NCBI GenBank assembly: GCA_017617445.1 | Contig: JAFZWE010000037.1 | Location: 1 to 64,000 of the forward strand | Reading direction: 5' to 3' | DNA length: 64,000 nucleotides | Source of the DNA: Bacteroidales bacterium | Lineage (GTDB): Bacteria; Bacteroidota; Bacteroidia; Bacteroidales; WCHB1-69 | Shown here: one piece after another, positions 60,401-64,000 of the stretch | Numbering within the stretch: position 1 is the first letter of the stretch | How the letters are laid out: every line of letters starts with the position of its first letter | Position numbers and translations under genes: made by a program | The notes under the pieces: generated by a model | Seen by the model: the letters and a program-made list of their open reading frames with translations, nothing else | What the model was told of the DNA's origin: nothing | The model's database searches: none

Positions 60401-61959
60401 TTATTCAAATATTGTGCGATTTTTTTACGATAATAGATCTTGTCTGCATTCACATCGTATTCCACAAAGCCATCGGCGGCAAACTGGATGAGCAGGGCCT
60501 TCACATCCTCCTCGGGGTGGTTGAACACCTTCCAGGCAATTTCAAAATTGATGGGTTTGAAATCATACGATTTGAAAATCTTCCACAACGTGAACAGGGG
60601 ATTTTCCTTGTTGGAGCCCAGCAGTTCCCGCATAGTGGCGTTATTGAAAAAATTCTGCGACTCAAACTTGGCGGAGGTTCCGTTATTCATGGATGCCAGC
60701 GGCTTAAACTCCACCTTATCCGTTTCCATGTTCCAGGAGATGGTTTCCGCCGTGATGTCCATGCGATGATAGGTATCAAAGAAGGGGCTTCGTCCCACAC
60801 CGTATTTCGGCCTGGTGATCAGCAACTGGGAATTGACGGAATTGTAGTAAAAATTTGCAGAGGGATGATAGATGGAATCCTCATCCACATAGATGTTCAC
60901 ATGGGCATCATTGGCACGCACTGTCTCCTCTTTGAAAAGATAGTGCAGCGAAAGCACGGAGACAACCACTTTTTTGTTCTTGAGAATATTGAGTTGGGCA
61001 AGCTGGTCTTCAGAAGCATAACCCTGCACGGAGGCGCCCCGCAATTCAAAGCCGCCAATATAGTCCACATTGTCATATATATTCCTGACCGTCAATGATT
61101 TTTCATAACTTCTAAAACGGGGATACCCCACCTTTTCCTCATCCGTTTCCAAAGTAGCCTTGTCCTCCAGCACACCGGCGATGGGCTGGTTGAAGAAATC
61201 GGGGTAATAGAGCATGGCGTTCTCCACCTTCATTTTGGGCTGGCGGGTATCGACCGAATACTCTTTGAAAGTGGCGCGCACCTGGCTGCTGAGTCCGGCG
61301 CGATACCAATAGACTGTTCCGAAACCGCCTTTCCAAAGGGTGGAGGAGGGAAAATAGCGCCCCGATGTCCCGATAATCTCCACACTGTCGCGGGAGCCGG
61401 CACCTACCAGATCTATATCCTCATACTCCACATACGGTTCTCCATCCATACCGATGGACTTGATCAATCCGTATGCGGTCCAGCGCACAGTGGGCGACTG
61501 GGTGATGACATTGTCGTTGAAAATGCGGGCATAGTTCTCCATCAGCTTGCTGAAAGAAGAGACGTCATTGTTCACATGATACTGCAACATCCGCTGCCAA
61601 GCGCGTCCATAATCAGTAAGCTCACTGGCGATAAAAGCGCTGTATGCATTTACAAATGACTCAAAATGAGGGAAAAACCTCATATTTTTCCGCAACATCA
61701 TGTTGGCGGCCTCAATGAATGAGTTGCGGAAATCGTCGGTCATCTCCTGGCTGTCCCACATGGCATCAAAACGGGCAATCAGAGCCTCCGCCTCCTTCTG
61801 GCGTTCCTTCGGGACAGTCTGCGCAAAGACACGAACTTCGTCCTTTATCAGGTCTGGATCATTGGAAAAAGCCTTGAAACGCTGGGCGTATGTCAACTGC
61901 GGAAACGCTAAAAAAAGGAGAAGCGCTATCGCACTGATTCTTTTAAATATTTGTATCAT
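57454..61959 (-). CDS. Very large exported protein of unknown function
   Basis: A 1501-residue protein with a signal peptide (cleavage near T-Y-A-Q, about 26). An N-terminal helical part (~30-190) is followed by more than 1200 residues of beta-rich sequence with recurring short strands ending in charged turns, a texture like long bridge-forming or OstA-like beta proteins. The C-terminus is acidic (E-E-D-A-D-N-N-E-E). No T9SS sorting domain, lipobox, barrel signature or enzyme motif was recognised. It has its own promoter and is divergent from dxr. I cannot assign a function. Confidence 0.78.
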   Translation of the reverse strand: MIQIFKRISAIALLLFLAFPQLTYAQRFKAFSNDPDLIKDEVRVFAQTVPKERQKEAEALIARFDAMWDSQEMTDDFRNSFIEAANMMLRKNMRFFPHFESFVNAYSAFIASELTDYGRAWQRMLQYHVNNDVSSFSKLMENYARIFNDNVITQSPTVRWTAYGLIKSIGMDGEPYVEYEDIDLVGAGSRDSVEIIGTSGRYFPSSTLWKGGFGTVYWYRAGLSSQVRATFKEYSVDTRQPKMKVENAMLYYPDFFNQPIAGVLEDKATLETDEEKVGYPRFRSYEKSLTVRNIYDNVDYIGGFELRGASVQGYASEDQLAQLNILKNKKVVVSVLSLHYLFKEETVRANDAHVNIYVDEDSIYHPSANFYYNSVNSQLLITRPKYGVGRSPFFDTYHRMDITAETISWNMETDKVEFKPLASMNNGTSAKFESQNFFNNATMRELLGSNKENPLFTLWKIFKSYDFKPINFEIAWKVFNHPEEDVKALLIQFAADGFVEYDVNADKIYYRKKIAQYLNNDVNKKDYDNIVLESQTHYAALDMQSRDLTISGCEWFVLSEAQIVNVYPQNNQVIVRKNRDMEFSGRIVAGLFDFISHKCNFNYEDFNVRMENIDSLVMYVEDKNGPQNMYGEYKLTKVQSPIEDIGGILYIDKPTNKSGRYDIPKYPYFSCTEEGRVYYDHPFTFNRHYDRTKFYFALDLFTITNLDNFDTDSIRFAGQLVSGGIFPDIRQELKVRPDFSLGFIHQTGDAGLPAYLGKGNYAGCIDLSNRGLRGKGRVDYLTSTSVSDSLVFFLDKMTGSVKTHEVREQLAGVEYPPADLKDGMVRWEALKDQMYVYTGATPMNVFRETELTGNSVLTPEGMYGTGTVNFKRADISSKWFAFKHHELLADAADLRIYDLYQTNEFVFSTDNYKSHIDFQTRKGHFVSNGVTSEVLFQRNQFKTNAAMFDWDPIDEDVLTFKWEDPYKDVDIDNTPARDLIDMESHGNELTATNSTRHALQFTTTAAEFNFKSNVINAHGVRYINVGDAAIIPHHGDVTIYEKAVLDTLREARIVADREDKYHELYNCTVGITHAQEFKGYGDYDYVDMNKEVQVIHFDAVWFYETTKGDAKIPFSRDFKLSPHFGFDGRVELNSANQFLTFIGGVELIHDCDTVKYARMRVNDQIDPDHVLIQIGEHAKDVNDRKVVVAIASTNTTGRIYTCFGAAKEQFNDSEYITATGYIDFDEETQCFRAASLEKLENPELPENIITLSKTECISRGSGTIDMGAKLGRVDFATLGTVVNYMKADSATMSLTTTIDFFFNENAMKIMNKHIDEASLDFIDPWDNEDYQLALKTILPEKDFDDYSYEINSYGQSQKLPAKMRVKFVFANISFTWDKEAKAFISQHWLPVVICNAKEVNKEIPGEIVIEKRGSRNRLYLYFETDEDEFFFFQVENNSIYGYSSDTKFNDAIVQTKVKKRMLPGGNGLPSFTYKIGNRSQKNKFMKKFYRVPEEDADNNEE

Positions 61960-61998
61960 AAATGGTTATGATTAATTTTATTTTTAAAAACAACGTTG

Positions 61999-62006
61999 CA
62001 AAGGTA
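61999..62006 (-). promoter_or_regulatory. -7 element (TACCTTTG) for the 1501-residue protein gene
   Basis: Reverse-strand TACCTTTG lies 40 bases upstream of the start at 61959. Confidence 0.6.
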
Positions 62007-62056
62007 CAATAATATCTTATATTTCAATTAACATCTGCTTTTTTGAAAAATATATG

Positions 62057-62064
62057 TACTTTTG
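62057..62064 (+). promoter_or_regulatory. -7 element (TACTTTTG) for dxr
   Basis: TACTTTTG lies 35 bases before the dxr ATG at 62100 and rules out the earlier in-frame ATG at 62043. Confidence 0.65.
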
Positions 62065-62099
62065 CGCCCGTTTTCCAGTTCAAACCCAAACCCACTTTC

Positions 62100-63251
62100 A
62101 TGACCGAAAAGAGAAAAATTGCACTCCTTGGCTCCACGGGCTCCATCGGGACACAAGCCCTTGAGGTAGTGGAAAACCATTCTGACATCCTGCAAATTGA
62201 AGTACTTACTGCACAAAACAATGCAGACCTATTGATTCAGCAGGCCAAGAAATTCTCGCCCAACATGGTTGTCATCGGCAACGAGGCCCTGCTCCCCTAT
62301 GTGAAGGAGGCCTTGTGGAATGATGACATCAAAGTCTTCGCCGGTCCGCGTGCTTTAGAAGATGTAGTGCAAATGGATTGCGTGGACATCGTTCTGACGG
62401 CCATTGTAGGGGTAGCTGGGTTAGCTCCTGTTTACAAGGCAATTGAAGCCGGGAAGACCATCGCGCTGGCCAACAAAGAGACCTTGGTGGTGGCAGGCGA
62501 GCTCATGACGCGGGCGGTCCGAGAGAACGGTGCGGCCATCTATCCCGTGGACTCCGAGCACTCTGCCATTTTCCAGTGCCTGGCCGGAGAATTTCACAAC
62601 CCTGTTTCCAAAATCCTGCTGACCGCTTCGGGAGGGCCTTTCCGCGGGAAGAAGCGCGAGGAGCTCCGTTTCGTCACCAAAGATGACGCCCTGCGCCACC
62701 CCAACTGGTCCATGGGACCCAAGGTGACCATTGACAGCGCCACACTGATGAACAAAGGGCTGGAGGTCATTGAAGCCAAATGGCTGTTCGGCGTTCCGGT
62801 TGAAAAAATAGAGGTGCTGGTACATCCGCAGTCCATTGTCCACTCCATGGTTGAGTTTGAAGACGGATCCGTCAAAGCCCAGTTGGGACTGCCCGACATG
62901 AAACTGCCGATACAGTACGCCCTCACCTATCCCCAGCGCCAGCCCAGCAATTTCCCACGGCTCAACTTCACCGACCACGGCACACTCACTTTTGAGCAGC
63001 CCGATCGCGACACTTTCCCCTGCCTTGATCTCGCCTTCAAGGCATCCCGAGAGGGCGGCTGCATGCCTTGCGTCATGAATGCAGCCAACGAATCCGCCGT
63101 AGCGCTCTTTCTCCAAGGACGCATCGGTTTTTATGACATTCCCCACATCATTGAGGAGGCTTTGATGCACACAAAATTCTGCCAGCCTACATCCGTGGAA
63201 GAATATTTATACATTGACCAAATGGTAAAACAACAAATTGAAAGAATATAA
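62100..63251 (+). CDS. dxr: 1-deoxy-D-xylulose 5-phosphate reductoisomerase
   Basis: A 383-residue enzyme of the MEP isoprenoid pathway, converting DXP to MEP with NADPH. The N-terminal G-S-T-G-S-I-G (10-16), A-L-A-N-K-E-T-L-V (near 122), the metal-binding P-V-D-S-E-H-S-A-I (near 146) and S-A-T-L-M-N-K-G-L-E-V-I-E-A (near 217) are all normal. The rseP gene follows after 22 bases, an order found in many bacteria. Confidence 0.96.
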   Translation: MTEKRKIALLGSTGSIGTQALEVVENHSDILQIEVLTAQNNADLLIQQAKKFSPNMVVIGNEALLPYVKEALWNDDIKVFAGPRALEDVVQMDCVDIVLTAIVGVAGLAPVYKAIEAGKTIALANKETLVVAGELMTRAVRENGAAIYPVDSEHSAIFQCLAGEFHNPVSKILLTASGGPFRGKKREELRFVTKDDALRHPNWSMGPKVTIDSATLMNKGLEVIEAKWLFGVPVEKIEVLVHPQSIVHSMVEFEDGSVKAQLGLPDMKLPIQYALTYPQRQPSNFPRLNFTDHGTLTFEQPDRDTFPCLDLAFKASREGGCMPCVMNAANESAVALFLQGRIGFYDIPHIIEEALMHTKFCQPTSVEEYLYIDQMVKQQIERI

Positions 63252-63273
63252 CGACAGATCACAATCATAAAAA

Positions 63274-64000
63274 TGGGAATTACAACACAAATCATCGGAC
63301 TGATTGCATGTTTGGCCTTCTTGGTCATCACACATGAGTTTGGACATTTTGCCTTCGCCCGTATATTCAAAGTCAGGGTGGATAAGTTTTACATGTTCTT
63401 CAACCCTGGATTCTCGCTATTACGCATGAAGAAAGTGGACGGGAAATGGCGCTTCAAGTTTTTCTCCGCCAACAGCGAGTCTGCGTTGGTAGCGGAAAAA
63501 GACGAGGAGGGCAATGAGAAGAAAGACAAAGACGGGAAGGTGATTTACCGTCCGATGACGGATGAGGAGCGCGCTGAATTGCCGGAGGGCGACTGGCGTA
63601 AAAACCCCGAGAACACCGAATGGGGCATCGGGTGGCTGCCCTTGGGCGGCTACTGCGCCATCAACGGGATGGTGGACGAAACCACCAAGCCCGGCGAGCT
63701 GCCAGCGGAACCGCAACCATGGGAGTACCGCTCCAAACCCGCTTGGCAAAGACTGTTCATCATCACCGGAGGTGTACTGGTAAACTTCATCACCGCACTG
63801 GTGCTTTACGTCGTCATCCTGTTTACCTGGGGCGAAGAGTACATCCCTGTCCAGCAGGCCAGCTACGGATACCACTTCTCACAACCCGCATTGGCTGCCG
63901 GCTTTGAACACGGAGACAAAATCATTGATTTGGACGGATACAAGCCGGAACGCCTGAGCGACATCAACTCAAAAGTGCTGATTGACGGGGTTCAACGTGT
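63274..64000 (+). CDS. rseP: RIP metalloprotease RseP (3' end beyond the window)
   Basis: The first 242 codons of a site-2 protease (family M50), an inner membrane enzyme that cuts transmembrane anti-sigma factors. The first helix carries H21-E-F-G-H25, the zinc motif. The L-G-G-Y-C-A-I-N-G-M segment near 130 matches the G-x-x-x-x-G-M loop of the family. A charged insert (~70-115, with E-K-D-E-E-G-N-E-K-K) and a second helix (~165-190) are followed by the start of a PDZ domain (A-A-G-F-E-H-G-D-K-I). The frame is open to the last base. It starts 22 bases after dxr. Confidence 0.93.

Overview
The window looks like a chromosomal segment from a member of the Bacteroidales (phylum Bacteroidota) that carries a type IX secretion system (T9SS). 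Promoters follow the Bacteroidota -7 pattern TAnnTTTG (for example TACTTTTG, TATTTTTG) in front of most transcription units. Three secreted proteins end in T9SS type A sorting domains. Several genes are typical of the phylum: a fused glycogen synthase-phosphorylase, a glycogen debranching enzyme, a pantothenate kinase - outer membrane protein - TPR - LptC block, and many short lipoproteins. I cannot name a genus.

Layout. (1) 168-6393, one strand: an accessory-looking run of eight small genes. They encode two paralogous lipoproteins, a CPBP-type intramembrane protease, membrane proteins, a Sel1-repeat protein, a leucine-rich-repeat protein and a zinc-knuckle membrane protein. Three of the eight unrelated genes are preceded by nearly the same ~24-base leader (core GTTGCGCCCGACACGG), starting 11-14 bases after the previous stop codon. 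(2) 6525-14100: phosphate butyryltransferase, a lipoprotein and aspS in a tight run, then tRNA-His, a secreted transglutaminase-like protein and mnmA. (3) 14177-19500: a papain-like lipoprotein, a membrane-anchored Ser/Thr kinase, a two-domain M16 peptidase and tRNA-Lys. (4) 19914-29930: tRNA-Leu, the GT3-GT35 glycogen enzyme, two paralogous T9SS cargo proteins (one with a 480-bp tandem repeat) and a hydrolase-LysM fusion. (5) 29956-40261, reverse strand: ribD and the debranching enzyme, then a seven-gene envelope and housekeeping run from envC through a phosphohexomutase, coaX, an outer membrane protein and a TPR protein to lptC. (6) 40406-49903: phosphatidylserine synthase and a LOG protein; galE and a sugar dehydrogenase; a C1B peptidase, a LutA-like protein and a GT4 glycosyltransferase; the wreck of an alpha-L-rhamnosidase gene; an EamA transporter; and a secreted phosphodiesterase-like protein. 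(7) 50137-64000: an Rpn-family nuclease, a peptidylarginine-deiminase-like protein with a T9SS tail, folC, a WG-repeat protein, a YD-like lipoprotein, a small secreted protein, an unrecognised 1501-residue secreted protein, dxr, and the start of rseP.

The items most worth a second look are the repeated leader in the first cluster, the PPAD-like deiminase with its T9SS signal, the 480-bp tandem repeat in a surface protein, and the decayed GH78 gene. No insertion sequence, CRISPR array, rRNA or replication origin was seen.
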